64,000 bases of DNA from Haemophilus seminalis. Its GTDB lineage: Bacteria; Pseudomonadota; Gammaproteobacteria; Enterobacterales; Pasteurellaceae. A program made the translations under genes and the position numbers. The stretch lies in the NCBI RefSeq assembly GCF_006384255.1, contig NZ_VCED01000005.1:1-64000 (forward strand). The letters are read 5' to 3'. Each line of letters starts with the position of its first letter. Position 1 is the first letter of the stretch. A model generated the notes under the pieces. That model was not told where the DNA came from. It did no database searches and saw only the letters and a program-made list of their open reading frames with translations. Of the stretch, positions 33,727 through 43,535 are shown piece after piece.

Positions 33727-35967
33727 TTATTTTTGTTGTTCCGCAACAAAAGCACCTTCAATTTGAATAAATTCGTTTGGCTTGTCTGGATTATCTCTAT
33801 GCAAGCGAAAATTTCCTGATATTTGGCTCCCATTTTCTCCCATAAACATACCTTCATAGCCCCCTTTATATTTTTCACTATGAGCTAAACCAAAAAAGCT
33901 GGTTGTATCATTATCACTAATAGAGTAACTTCTGATTTCAGTTTGTGATAAATAAACAGTTTCAGGTATATTGGGATGCTTGGTAAAATCTGAAATATTG
34001 TTATCTTCAGTATAGTTAATAACCCCATTAATTTGATGTTTTGTGAAATTTGCAGATAATGTAATGGTGTTTAGGGTCTTGACAGGGCCAAGTAATGGAT
34101 CATTTCTATTTGTATCATCAAGATAAATGGCTCTGGCTCTTCCTTTATAAGTAGCCTCTCCTGTTAATTTATTTAGTTGTTTTGCCAAGGTTGGATACCC
34201 GCCATACTCAGCTTTTAATACTCCTATATTTTTCCCAGCATATGGATGAATTCTTCCTACAACTTGGTAACCAGCATTTTCCAATTGGTATCTTGAGCTT
34301 AATAGAGTATAGTTATTTTTGTTCTTGTCGCCAACACTAGTATAGGGTTCTCTTGAGAAACGACCAACGTTTGGCTCAAAGCTAACTCCATCTGAACTAA
34401 CTGCTTTGTTGAAATTAGCATTTTCTTTTTGGATTTTAGCTAAAGTGCTCGCTATTTTTTGAGCATTTTTTTCTGCTGTTATTTTTTCAAACAAAATTTT
34501 TTCTTTTGAAGCCTCTATTTGCTTAATTTTTTCCTTTGTATTTGATAACTCTTGTTCTAGATTAGTTTTTTCTAATTGATGATTTTGTGTAGCCTGAGCA
34601 AGCTGCCCAGATAAATCATTTTTTTGTTGAGTGAGGGTATCAATTTCTGATTTTTTACGGTTTAACTCATTTTGAAGATTTCTTGCATTTTCTTCAGCTG
34701 TTGTCGCTCGTGCTTTTGTTGTTGTTACTTCTCTTTCTTTTTCAGAAAGATTGTTTGTTAATGTATTTACTTGATTTTGTAAATGTTGCTCACGAGTATT
34801 GGCTTCTGAAAGTGCGGTTGTTTTTTCTGCTAAATTTCGGTTAGACGTATTTAATTGTGTTTCTAACGATTGAATTCTTGCACTTGATTGAGCGACTAAA
34901 TCTTCTTGTGTTTTTAAATGTTCTTTTGTGTTTTTTAATTCTTCTTGAAGTTGAGTTAGTTTTTTATTTAATTTTTGTGTTTGAGCGCTTGAAGATGACG
35001 TGAGATTATTAATTTCTTGCTGTAATTGAGTGGCTTCTTCTGTTTTTTCGTTTAAAGTATGTTGAGTTGCTGCTAAATTTTGGTTTGCCTTAGCAAGTTC
35101 TGTTTCTGCAGATTTTTTCTCAGCTTGTAATCTTTGAAACTCGGCTTGTGCAGCCGCTAGCTCTTGTTTTGCTTGAGAGCGTTCAGTTGTCATTGTGGCA
35201 AGATTTTGTTCCGCTTGTTTTAATTGTTTCAATTGTTCTGCAAGATGCGCTCTTGCTGTTGTTAAATCATTTTCTGCCTGTGTAGATTTAGCTTGAGCAG
35301 TGGCGAGTGCTTGCTGAGTTTGTTGCAATTGTGCTTTCAACTCATTTGTTTTTTGTTGTACTGTATTGATTTCTTGTTGTTTTTCTTTTGCTTCATTTTC
35401 GTGATTTTTCTTTGCGTTGGCTAATTCGGCTTGTAAAGCGACGCTTTTTTGTTGCAAAGTGACAAGTTGTTGATTCGCTGATTCTGCTTGTTGTTCAGCT
35501 TGTGTAAGTTTTGCTTGAGCATTTTGAGCTGCTTCAGTTTGTTTAGCGAGTTCTTGTTGATAACGGGCTGTAGCCTGTTGGATTTCAGATTCTAATTGCG
35601 TGACTTTATTATTTGCAGCATTTGTCGCTTCCATTTGTTTCGCTAATTCAGCTAAATATTGTTTTTCAGCTTGTTCAAGTTGTTGGTTTAATTTTTCTGC
35701 ATTTGCTTTAGCTTGTTCCGCTTCATTTTGCGCTTGGTTTAATGCAGTTTCATTTTGTTTTTGTGCCGCTTCGTGAGCTTTTTGTTTTGCTTCGTTTAAT
35801 TTATTTTCTGCGCTTTGAGCTTGTTGTTGAGCAAGAGAAAGCTTTTGTTCTAAATCTTTTAATTGTGCGTTATTGTTATTTCCACTGGATCCACCACCAG
35901 AGCTGCAAGCAGTAATACCTAATGAAATAAGAATAGCGACAGCAGTATTTTTAACTGAAAAATGCAT
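33727..35967 (-). CDS. surface lipoprotein with long coiled coil and TbpB-like barrel (predicted Slam substrate)
   Basis: A 746-residue lipoprotein. The ATG at 35967 is chosen because AGAGGA lies 8 nt upstream and gives a lipoprotein signal peptide with lipobox GITAC at Cys21, followed by SSGGGSSGNNNN. Residues about 35-515 are an almost unbroken Gln/Ala/Glu/Lys-rich coiled coil. The last 226 residues are a beta-rich domain with LTGEATYKGRARA and KGGYEGMFMGENGSQISGNF, the pattern of the TbpB-like barrel found in Slam-dependent lipoproteins. The adjacent Slam gene supports export to the surface. What it binds is unknown; the head resembles no specific receptor I can name. The frame is open to 36027 without support. 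Confidence 0.82.
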   Translation of the reverse strand: MHFSVKNTAVAILISLGITACSSGGGSSGNNNNAQLKDLEQKLSLAQQQAQSAENKLNEAKQKAHEAAQKQNETALNQAQNEAEQAKANAEKLNQQLEQAEKQYLAELAKQMEATNAANNKVTQLESEIQQATARYQQELAKQTEAAQNAQAKLTQAEQQAESANQQLVTLQQKSVALQAELANAKKNHENEAKEKQQEINTVQQKTNELKAQLQQTQQALATAQAKSTQAENDLTTARAHLAEQLKQLKQAEQNLATMTTERSQAKQELAAAQAEFQRLQAEKKSAETELAKANQNLAATQHTLNEKTEEATQLQQEINNLTSSSSAQTQKLNKKLTQLQEELKNTKEHLKTQEDLVAQSSARIQSLETQLNTSNRNLAEKTTALSEANTREQHLQNQVNTLTNNLSEKEREVTTTKARATTAEENARNLQNELNRKKSEIDTLTQQKNDLSGQLAQATQNHQLEKTNLEQELSNTKEKIKQIEASKEKILFEKITAEKNAQKIASTLAKIQKENANFNKAVSSDGVSFEPNVGRFSREPYTSVGDKNKNNYTLLSSRYQLENAGYQVVGRIHPYAGKNIGVLKAEYGGYPTLAKQLNKLTGEATYKGRARAIYLDDTNRNDPLLGPVKTLNTITLSANFTKHQINGVINYTEDNNISDFTKHPNIPETVYLSQTEIRSYSISDNDTTSFFGLAHSEKYKGGYEGMFMGENGSQISGNFRLHRDNPDKPNEFIQIEGAFVAEQQK

Positions 35968-36119
35968 AATGATTTCCTCTGATTTAACTGTGAAATTTTT
36001 ATAAAAAGTGTGTAAAATGCGACCCATTATAAAAATTATCTACAATTCTCTCTAACAACAAACTGTGTAGAATATGCACTCAATTTGTTGGTGGACTAAT
36101 CAAATAAAAAGGAATCATT
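35968..36119. promoter_or_regulatory. divergent promoter region, lipoprotein operon and XRE regulator
   Basis: A minus-strand -10 TATAAT lies at 36029-36034 and a plus-strand TAGAAT at 36068-36073. Two similar direct elements, TGTGTAAAATGC (36009-36020) and TGTGTAGAATATGC (36064-36077), flank the minus promoter and are candidate operators for the regulator. This is a by-eye reading. Confidence 0.45.
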
Positions 36120-36506
36120 GTGAGTGTAAATGAAAAAATAAGAGCTATTCGTGAAGTGAATCAATGGTCGCAAGAAGAAATGGCAAACAAAATGAATATG
36201 TCCACCAATGGTTATGCAAAAATTGAACGTGGGGAAACTAAATTAAGCCTCCATAAATTGGAGCAAATTGCGAATATTTTTAATATTGATGTATTAGAAT
36301 TGATGAATACGGGTGGAAAAGGCATTGTATTCTTGATGAATGAAAATGGAGATCATTCTGCAAACTATTATAGTGATAGTGATAATTTAGCTTCAGAAAT
36401 TGAGAAATTTAAAATGATCGTTTCTCATAAAGATGAGATTATTCAGCAGAAAAACGATGAAATTTGTGCATTGAAAGAGATTATTGCATTATTAAAATCA
36501 AAATAA
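36120..36506 (+). CDS. XRE-family transcriptional regulator
   Basis: A 128-residue protein with an N-terminal Cro/C1-type helix-turn-helix (about 5-60, NQWSQEEMANKMNMSTNGYAK and ERGETKLSLHKLEQIA), a short linker, and a C-terminal coiled coil (about 93-127) suited to dimer formation. It starts at GTG with AAGGA 6 nt upstream. It is divergent from the lipoprotein-Slam operon, with 152 nt between, so it probably controls that operon and itself. No phage genes are nearby. Confidence 0.8.
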   Translation: MSVNEKIRAIREVNQWSQEEMANKMNMSTNGYAKIERGETKLSLHKLEQIANIFNIDVLELMNTGGKGIVFLMNENGDHSANYYSDSDNLASEIEKFKMIVSHKDEIIQQKNDEICALKEIIALLKSK

Positions 36507-36525
36507 TAATTTGGGTTATAGTGAA

Positions 36526-36562
36526 TAAATAAAGGCTAGTTTCAAAAGAAATTAGCCTTATT
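36526..36562. terminator. terminator between the XRE gene and modE
   Basis: AAGGCTA...TAGCCTT stem extended by TTTC/GAAA with one mismatch, AT-rich on both flanks; suitable for the two convergent genes. Confidence 0.75.
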
Positions 36563-36595
36563 AAATTCTTTTATCAAATTTACCGCACTTTGAGA

Positions 36596-37363
36596 TTAAC
36601 CTAGCGTCGCTAAAATAATTTGCTCTTGATCAATATGAATCCAAACTTGTTGTCCGATTTGCCATTGATTCGGCTGGTGGACTGTGGCACAAAATTCAAT
36701 GTCGCTGTTAGTAAATTGAAGGATGGCTTCCTCTTCATTTAGTGATTTGATATTTACAGGGAACTGATTAGATTGATTATCCAGTGGTTTTTCACTAATT
36801 TTCACCCAAGGTGCTTTGAACATCAACATCACTTCTTTTTCCGTAATGAGTTTCAAACGAGCCGAGCTTTTTGTGGTAATAGAAACTTGCAACGATGTTG
36901 GTAATCCTTGTACATTCACATCCACAATACAACGAGAGTCAATGATTCGTTGTTGTGCTACTCGTCCAAAAAATTGATTGCGTGCGCTACTTTGTAAAGA
37001 AAAACGTGCAGTTGCCGTGAGTAAACTATCTAACGGAACGGATTCATCTTGTAGAATATGAAAAGCGTGTTCTTGCGTACGTTCTAATAAATCATAAAGC
37101 TGTAACAAGCGCTCGGCATAAGTAGTAAGTGCCGTGCCTCCGCCATTTTTTCCACCTGTATTTCGTTCAAGCAATGGGCGAGGGCTGATTTTATTCATCG
37201 CTTCTAAATGATCCCACGCACTTTTATAGCTCACTTTTGCATTTTTCGCAGCTTGATTAATTGAACCGCATTGTTGAATTTCTTTGAGTAAACGCACTCG
37301 TTTTGGATCGATAAAAAGTGCTTGTTGAAGTTTAATGGTGAGTAAGATCTCGGTATTTTTCAT
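36596..37363 (-). CDS. modE: molybdate-responsive regulator ModE
   Basis: Represses molybdate uptake genes when molybdate is bound. It has 255 residues: an N-terminal winged helix-turn-helix (CGSINQAAKNAKVSYKSAWDHL), the loop RNTGGKNGGGTALT that is characteristic of ModE, and two C-terminal Mop-like ligand domains (SARNQFFGRV and SARLKLITEKEVMLMFKAPW). The ATG at 37363 follows AAGGA by 8 nt; the frame is open slightly further. No mod transporter genes are in the window. Confidence 0.94.
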   Translation of the reverse strand: MKNTEILLTIKLQQALFIDPKRVRLLKEIQQCGSINQAAKNAKVSYKSAWDHLEAMNKISPRPLLERNTGGKNGGGTALTTYAERLLQLYDLLERTQEHAFHILQDESVPLDSLLTATARFSLQSSARNQFFGRVAQQRIIDSRCIVDVNVQGLPTSLQVSITTKSSARLKLITEKEVMLMFKAPWVKISEKPLDNQSNQFPVNIKSLNEEEAILQFTNSDIEFCATVHQPNQWQIGQQVWIHIDQEQIILATLG

Positions 37364-37456
37364 TTTTCTGTTCCTTATCACAATACGGACATTTTACTAT
37401 GAAAATAGATGAGATAAAACGTTCTGGCGGATAAACTATCTTTGCATAATATTAAC

Positions 37457-37478
37457 CAACTGTTTTTTTAAACAGTTG
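37457..37478. repeat. 9-bp inverted repeat upstream of mfd
   Basis: CAACTGTTT-TTTT-AAACAGTTG, a perfect hairpin or dyad between divergent modE and mfd. No T-run follows, so it may be an operator; no regulator is recognised. Confidence 0.5.
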
Positions 37479-37554
37479 ATTGTTGAAATATATTATGAAC
37501 TTCAGTAAACTGTTCGTCAGTTTTTAAACAAGCATTAATGCGTTATTGATATTT

Positions 37555-40500
37555 ATGAAAACGGCTTTTTTCCAACCTGATATTCCTACTCAACCCAATG
37601 ATCACAAAATTTTAGGCAATGTATTACCCGGCGCTGATGCATTGGCGATTAGTGAAATTGCAGAGCAAAATCAAAATTTAACTGTAGTGGTGACACCAGA
37701 TACGCGAAGTGCGGTGCGTTTATCACGTATTTTATCGGAATTAAGTAACCAAAATGTATGCCTTTTTCCTGATTGGGAAACGTTGCCTTATGATACCTTT
37801 TCCCCTCATCAAGAAATTATTTCCTCTCGTTTAAGTGCGCTTTTCCATTTACAAAATGCGAAAAAAGGCATTTTCTTATTGCCGATTTCGACATTAATGC
37901 AACGCCTTTGCCCGCCACAATATTTACAACACAATGTGCTTCTGATTAAAAAAGGTGATCGTTTGGTCATCGATAAAATGCGCTTACAATTAGAAGCCGC
38001 GGGCTATCATGCTGTGGAGCAAGTATTAGAACACGGTGAATACGCTGTTCGAGGAGCCTTGTTGGATCTTTTCCCTATGGGAAGTGCGGTGCCTTTTCGC
38101 CTCGATTTTTTTGATGATGAAATTGATTCCATTCGTACTTTTGATGTGGATACGCAACGTACTCTTGATGAAATTAACTCAATTAATCTTTTGCCGGCGC
38201 ACGAATTTCCAACGGATGACAAAGGGATTGAATTTTTCCGTGCGCAATTTCGTGAAACTTTTGGTGAAATTCGCCGAGATCCCGAACATATTTATCAGCA
38301 AATCAGTAAAGGTACATTGATTTCTGGCATTGAATATTGGCAGCCACTTTTCTTTTCTGAAATGGCAACGTTGTTTGATTATTTGCCAGAACAAACGCTG
38401 TTTGTGGATATGGAAAATAACCAAATGAAAGGTGAACGTTTTTATCAAGATGCAAAACAGCGTTATGAACAACGTAAAGTGGATCCGATGCGTCCGCTTT
38501 TACCGCCTGAAAAATTATGGCTTAATGTTGATGAAGTTAATCGCCGATTGAAATCTTATCCACGCATTACATTTAAAGCGGAAAAAGTGCGGTCATCGGT
38601 ACGCCAGAAAAATTTACCCGTTGTCGCTTTACCAGAAGTGACTATTCAATCCCAGCAAAAAGAACCATTGGGACAATTACGCCAATTTATTGAGCATTTT
38701 AAAGGAAATGTACTGTTTTCGGTGGAGACGGAAGGCCGTCGAGAGACGTTGCTTGATTTGCTTTCACCGTTAAAACTCAAGCTAAAACAAATTCAATCCT
38801 TGGAACAGGCTAAAAATGAAAAATTTAGCTTGTTAGTCAGTTCCCTTGAACAAGGTTTTATTATTGAACAATCGCTTCCTGTTGCGATTATTGGTGAAGC
38901 TAATTTACTTGGCGAGCGCGTTCAACAACGTTCTAGAGATAAACGTAAAACAATTAATCCTGATACGCTTGTGCGCAATCTTGCCGAGCTGAAAATAGGA
39001 CAACCTGTTGTGCATCTTGATCATGGTGTGGGGCGTTATGGTGGTTTGGTCACGTTAGATACAGGCGGTATTAAAGCAGAATATTTGCTGCTAAACTATG
39101 CAAATGAATCAAAACTTTATGTGCCCGTTACTTCATTACATCTGATTAGCCGTTATGTCGGTGGTTCTGATGAAAGTGCGCCATTACATAAACTGGGTAA
39201 CGAGGCTTGGGCAAAATCACGCCAAAAAGCAGCGGAGAAAATTCGTGACGTGGCGGCCGAGTTATTAGATGTTTACGCACAACGTGAAGCGAAGAAAGGC
39301 TTTGCCTTTAAATATGATCGTGAAGAATTTCAACAATTTGCTGCAACCTTTCCTTTTGAAGAAACCTATGACCAGGAAATGGCAATTAATGCAGTGATTT
39401 CGGATATGTGCCAACCAAAAGCAATGGATCGCCTTGTTTGCGGCGATGTAGGTTTTGGTAAAACTGAAGTGGCAATGCGCGCTGCCTTTTTGGCTGTGAT
39501 GAATCATAAGCAAGTTGCAGTGTTAGTGCCAACCACACTGTTAGCTCAACAGCACTATGAGAATTTTAAAGATCGTTTTGCGAATTTGCCTGTGAACGTA
39601 GAAGTATTATCGCGATTTAAAACTGCAAAAGAACAAAAACAAATTCTGGAAAACCTTGCAGAAGGCAAAGTCGATATCCTAATTGGTACCCATAAATTAA
39701 TTCAATCAGATGTAAAATTTAGCGATCTTGGTTTGTTGATTATTGATGAAGAGCACCGTTTTGGTGTGGGGCAAAAAGAGAAAATCAAACAGCTCCGTGC
39801 GAATATCGATATTCTTACGCTAACGGCAACGCCAATTCCGCGTACGCTCAATATGGCGATGAATGGTATTCGTGATCTTTCCATTATTTCTACGCCACCT
39901 GCTCGCCGATTAAGTATTAAAACCTTCGTCCGCCAGAATGACGATCTTGTTGTACGAGAAGCGATTTTGCGTGAAATTCTCCGTGGTGGGCAGGTTTATT
40001 ATCTCCACAATGATGTCGCAAGCATTGAAAATACAGCAGAAAAACTGACCGCACTTGTGCCTGAAGCACGAGTGATTGTGGGGCACGGACAAATGCGAGA
40101 ACGTGAGTTAGAACGTGTGATGAGTGATTTTTATCATCAGCGTTATAACGTCTTAGTTTGTTCAACCATTATCGAAACGGGTATTGATGTGCCAACGGCA
40201 AATACCATTATTATTGAACGAGCAGATCATTTTGGTTTGGCTCAGTTGCATCAATTACGTGGACGAGTAGGGCGTTCACATCATCAGGCTTATGCTTATT
40301 TACTTACGCCACCACCTAAAATGATGACAAAAGATGCCGAACGCCGTCTAGATGCGTTAGAAAATCTTGATAACCTTGGGGCTGGTTTTATCTTGGCTAC
40401 TCACGATTTAGAGATTCGTGGTGCTGGCGAATTACTTGGAAACGAACAAAGCGGACAAATCGAAAGCATTGGTTTTTCGCTTTACATGGAATTATTGGAT

Positions 40501-40995
40501 GAGGCAGTTAAAGCGTTAAAAGAAGGGCGAGAACCATCGTTAGAAGAATTGACGCAACAACAAGCGGATATTGAATTACGCGTGCCTGCTTTATTGCCTG
40601 ATGATTATTTAGGTGATGTGAATATGCGTTTATCCTTTTATAAACGTATTGCCGCAGCAGAGAGTAAATCAGAGTTGGATGAGTTAAAAGTTGAGTTAAT
40701 AGATCGATTTGGATTATTGCCTGACGCGACAAAAAATCTACTGCAAATTGCAGAATTGCGTTTGTTGGTTGAGCCGTTGAAAGTTGTGCGAATTGATGCG
40801 GGAACGCAAGGCGGTTTTATTGAGTTTTCAGCAAAAGCACAAGTGAATCCAGATAAATTTATTCAATTGATTCAAAAAGAACCTATTGTGTATCGCTTTG
40901 ATGGCCCATTGAAATTTAAGTTTATGAAAGACCTATCAGATAACAAAGTGCGGTTAGAATTTGTGGTAGATTTGTTGAAAGCAATTGCTTCATAA
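37555..40995 (+). CDS. mfd: transcription-repair coupling factor
   Basis: A translocase that removes stalled RNA polymerase from damaged DNA and recruits UvrA. It has 1146 residues: a UvrB-like N-terminal region, the RNA polymerase-interaction domain (near GQPVVHLDHGVGRYGGLV), a RecG-like helicase with GDVGFGKTEVAMRA and IIDEEHRFGVGQKEK, TATPIPRTL, GRVGRSHHQAYAYL, and the C-terminal TRCF domain. The ATG at 37555 (MKTAFF) is used in place of a TTG nine bases earlier. Confidence 0.96.
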   Translation: MKTAFFQPDIPTQPNDHKILGNVLPGADALAISEIAEQNQNLTVVVTPDTRSAVRLSRILSELSNQNVCLFPDWETLPYDTFSPHQEIISSRLSALFHLQNAKKGIFLLPISTLMQRLCPPQYLQHNVLLIKKGDRLVIDKMRLQLEAAGYHAVEQVLEHGEYAVRGALLDLFPMGSAVPFRLDFFDDEIDSIRTFDVDTQRTLDEINSINLLPAHEFPTDDKGIEFFRAQFRETFGEIRRDPEHIYQQISKGTLISGIEYWQPLFFSEMATLFDYLPEQTLFVDMENNQMKGERFYQDAKQRYEQRKVDPMRPLLPPEKLWLNVDEVNRRLKSYPRITFKAEKVRSSVRQKNLPVVALPEVTIQSQQKEPLGQLRQFIEHFKGNVLFSVETEGRRETLLDLLSPLKLKLKQIQSLEQAKNEKFSLLVSSLEQGFIIEQSLPVAIIGEANLLGERVQQRSRDKRKTINPDTLVRNLAELKIGQPVVHLDHGVGRYGGLVTLDTGGIKAEYLLLNYANESKLYVPVTSLHLISRYVGGSDESAPLHKLGNEAWAKSRQKAAEKIRDVAAELLDVYAQREAKKGFAFKYDREEFQQFAATFPFEETYDQEMAINAVISDMCQPKAMDRLVCGDVGFGKTEVAMRAAFLAVMNHKQVAVLVPTTLLAQQHYENFKDRFANLPVNVEVLSRFKTAKEQKQILENLAEGKVDILIGTHKLIQSDVKFSDLGLLIIDEEHRFGVGQKEKIKQLRANIDILTLTATPIPRTLNMAMNGIRDLSIISTPPARRLSIKTFVRQNDDLVVREAILREILRGGQVYYLHNDVASIENTAEKLTALVPEARVIVGHGQMRERELERVMSDFYHQRYNVLVCSTIIETGIDVPTANTIIIERADHFGLAQLHQLRGRVGRSHHQAYAYLLTPPPKMMTKDAERRLDALENLDNLGAGFILATHDLEIRGAGELLGNEQSGQIESIGFSLYMELLDEAVKALKEGREPSLEELTQQQADIELRVPALLPDDYLGDVNMRLSFYKRIAAAESKSELDELKVELIDRFGLLPDATKNLLQIAELRLLVEPLKVVRIDAGTQGGFIEFSAKAQVNPDKFIQLIQKEPIVYRFDGPLKFKFMKDLSDNKVRLEFVVDLLKAIAS

Positions 40996-41000
40996 AAAAG

Positions 41001-41027
41001 AAGTCCGATCATCATGATCGGACTTTT
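41001..41027. terminator. terminator between mfd and htrA
   Basis: AAGTCCGATCA/TGATCGGACTT is a perfect 11-bp stem followed by TTTTTG, 5 nt after the mfd stop. Confidence 0.9.
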
Positions 41028-41050
41028 TGTTTATATCTTTGGTGGAAGAA

Positions 41051-42442
41051 TTATTGTACTAATAAGTAAAAATTGTTGTCTCCACGTAAAATATTTAAGG
41101 CTACAGCCGATGGTTCATCATCAAGCGCTTTACTTAATTCAGCCGTGTTTTCAACCAGTTGACGGTTTATACCAATAATAATATCGCCAGCTTTTAAACC
41201 ACGTTGTGCAGCAAGCGAGTTCGGTTGAACTTTGGTGATTTCAATCCCTTTGATGCCTTTTGCATCATAGTTTTTCAATGTCGCGCCATCTAATGCAGGC
41301 AATTCCGTTTTAGAGGAAAGTTGATTTCCATCATCTGCTTGTAATTTCACTTTAACATCGTGAGATTTCCCATCGCGTAAGTAAGTTAAATTAATCTCTT
41401 TTCCTGCACCAGATGTAGCGATTTTTGCACGCATTTCTGCGAAACTTGAGATTTTTTGGCCGTTCATCGCTGTGATAATATCTCCCGCTTTAATGCCCGC
41501 TTTTTCAGCGGCTGATTTAGGTAATACTTCACTCACAAATGCGCCTTGTTGTGCGCTTACATTAAAGGCTTTGGCTAAATCAGCATTGAGTTCGCCACCT
41601 TTAATACCAAGCAATCCTCGGCGTACTTCACCAAATTCTAAAATTTGTTGCACTAAATTGTTTGCTTGATTACTTGGAATCGCAAAGGCAATTCCTGCAT
41701 TGCCACCGCTTGGCGAAATAATCGCGGTGTTGATACCAATGAGTTCACCATTTAGGTTGACTAATGCACCACCTGAATTACCGCGATTTACTGCAGCATC
41801 GGTTTGAATATAGTTTTCATAAGCACCGCTATCAGAGCCAGTTGAGCGACCTAATGCAGAAACAATGCCTGATGTAACAGTTTGACCTAAACCAAATGGA
41901 TTACCAATTGCAACAGTAAAATCGCCTACGCGTAATTTATCAGAATCAGCAAATTTGATTTCTGTTAAATTACTTGGTTTTTCAAGTTGAACTAATGCAA
42001 TATCTGATTGCTCATCTTTACCCACTAATTTGGCTTTAAACTCACGGCCATCTTGTAATTGCACGGTAATTTTATCAGCCCCGTCAATAACATGATTATT
42101 TGTTAAAACATAACCTTTGCTTGCATTGATAATAACGCCAGAACCTAAACCACGGAAATTACGTTTTGATTCACCGCGTCCACCAAATTGTTCAGCAAAA
42201 CGATCGCCGAAGAAGAATTTAAATTCTTCAGGAATATCGTCTTGAAAAGGAGAACGTGAATCAACTTTTGCTTTTCCTTCAACAGAAAGTGTCACCACTG
42301 CAGGTTGAACTTTTTCTAACATAGGCGCCAAACTATTTTGCTCTGAAATAAAACTTGGTAAACCAGCTTGAGTCACAAATGGTGTACTCAAGACACTTAA
42401 TCCGAGAGCAATACTGCTTAATACAAAACGTGTTTTTTTCAT
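41051..42442 (-). CDS. htrA: periplasmic serine protease, HtrA/DegQ type
   Basis: An envelope quality-control protease and chaperone. It has 463 residues with a signal peptide (cleaved after about TQA, residue 26), a trypsin-like domain with catalytic His in VLTNNHVIDG, Asp in EQSDIALVQL and Ser in NRGNSGGALV, then two PDZ domains. The ATG at 42442 follows GGAGTATTTT; the frame is open to 42508 but that region is the promoter. A sigma-E-like promoter upstream suggests envelope-stress control. Confidence 0.95.
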   Translation of the reverse strand: MKKTRFVLSSIALGLSVLSTPFVTQAGLPSFISEQNSLAPMLEKVQPAVVTLSVEGKAKVDSRSPFQDDIPEEFKFFFGDRFAEQFGGRGESKRNFRGLGSGVIINASKGYVLTNNHVIDGADKITVQLQDGREFKAKLVGKDEQSDIALVQLEKPSNLTEIKFADSDKLRVGDFTVAIGNPFGLGQTVTSGIVSALGRSTGSDSGAYENYIQTDAAVNRGNSGGALVNLNGELIGINTAIISPSGGNAGIAFAIPSNQANNLVQQILEFGEVRRGLLGIKGGELNADLAKAFNVSAQQGAFVSEVLPKSAAEKAGIKAGDIITAMNGQKISSFAEMRAKIATSGAGKEINLTYLRDGKSHDVKVKLQADDGNQLSSKTELPALDGATLKNYDAKGIKGIEITKVQPNSLAAQRGLKAGDIIIGINRQLVENTAELSKALDDEPSAVALNILRGDNNFYLLVQ

Positions 42443-42479
42443 AAAATACTCCAAAATAGATTTCAGATAACGTGCTCTA

Positions 42480-42506
42480 TGAGACAAAGAAATAAAAAAA
42501 ATGTTC
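42480..42506 (-). promoter_or_regulatory. predicted sigma-E promoter of htrA
   Basis: GAACAT and TCTCA are separated by exactly 16 nt on the minus strand, close to the sigma-E pattern GAACTT-N16-TCTGA. It lies about 37 nt upstream of the htrA start. Confidence 0.65.
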
Positions 42507-42584
42507 AATCATGGATTTATTTCTCATATTTATTGAAAGTTTCTAAAGGAAATCGGAGCAGTACAAAAACGCCTTACAAGTAGC

Positions 42585-42620
42585 AAATTCTGCAAATTTA
42601 TGGTCTAATACGCAGAATTT
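42585..42620 (+). other. inverted repeat in the accD leader
   Basis: AAATTCTGC and GCAGAATTT with an 18-nt loop, 25 nt upstream of accD. It could be a leader hairpin; no function is assigned. Confidence 0.45.
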
Positions 42621-42644
42621 TCTAGTCAATAAAAAGGTCAAAAA

Positions 42645-43535
42645 ATGAGCTGGATTAACCGAATTTTTAGTAAAAGTCCGTCTTCTTCTACTCGAAAAGC
42701 AAATGTGCCAGAAGGCGTGTGGACAAAATGTACTGCTTGTGAACAAGTACTTTATAGTGAAGAACTCAAACGTAATCTTTATGTTTGCCCTAAATGCGGT
42801 CATCATATGCGTATTGATGCCCGTGAGCGTTTATTAAAATTATTGGACGAAGGTTCAAGCCAAGAAATTGCGGCAGATTTAGAACCAAAAGATATTTTAA
42901 AATTTAAAGATTTAAAGAAATATAAAGATCGTATCAGTGCAGCGCAAAAAGAAACGGGTGAAAAAGATGCGTTAATTACCATGACTGGTACGCTTTATAA
43001 TATGCCAATTGTTGTGGCTGCATCAAACTTCGCTTTTATGGGCGGTTCAATGGGGTCTGTAGTTGGGGCAAAATTTGTTAAAGCGGCTGAAAAAGCAATG
43101 GAAATGAATTGTCCATTTGTGTGTTTCTCCGCGAGTGGTGGTGCACGTATGCAGGAAGCATTATTCTCTTTAATGCAAATGGCAAAAACCAGTGCAGTAC
43201 TTGCCCAAATGCGTGAAAAAGGTGTGCCGTTTATTTCGGTATTAACGGATCCGACTTTAGGTGGCGTATCAGCAAGTTTTGCAATGTTAGGTGATTTAAA
43301 TATTGCCGAGCCAAAAGCTTTAATTGGGTTTGCGGGGCCACGCGTAATTGAACAAACCGTACGTGAAAAACTCCCAGAAGGTTTCCAACGTAGTGAGTTT
43401 TTACTTGAGAAAGGGGCAATTGATATGATCGTGAAACGTTCAGAAATGCGTAAAACTTTGGCAAGTGTACTGAGTAAATTAACGAATCAACCTTCTCCTT
43501 TTGTAGAACCTGAACTCATTTCAGAAGATGAATAA
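42645..43535 (+). CDS. accD: acetyl-CoA carboxylase carboxyltransferase subunit beta
   Basis: With AccA it moves the carboxyl group from biotin to acetyl-CoA, making malonyl-CoA for fatty-acid synthesis. It has 296 residues. The N-terminal zinc ribbon has CTACEQ and CPKCG, and the crotonase-like domain contains [20 protein letters not shown] and [16 protein letters not shown] precedes the ATG. The end overlaps folC by 8 nt, the usual accD-folC arrangement in gamma-proteobacteria. Confidence 0.96.
   Translation: MSWINRIFSKSPSSSTRKANVPEGVWTKCTACEQVLYSEELKRNLYVCPKCGHHMRIDARERLLKLLDEGSSQEIAADLEPKDILKFKDLKKYKDRISAAQKETGEKDALITMTGTLYNMPIVVAASNFAFMGGSMGSVVGAKFVKAAEKAMEMNCPFVCFSASGGARMQEALFSLMQMAKTSAVLAQMREKGVPFISVLTDPTLGGVSASFAMLGDLNIAEPKALIGFAGPRVIEQTVREKLPEGFQRSEFLLEKGAIDMIVKRSEMRKTLASVLSKLTNQPSPFVEPELISEDE

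Noticed and set aside
42543-42806. 87-codon minus-strand frame overlapping accD
   Set aside because: Shadow of accD and its leader; accD has clear motifs.
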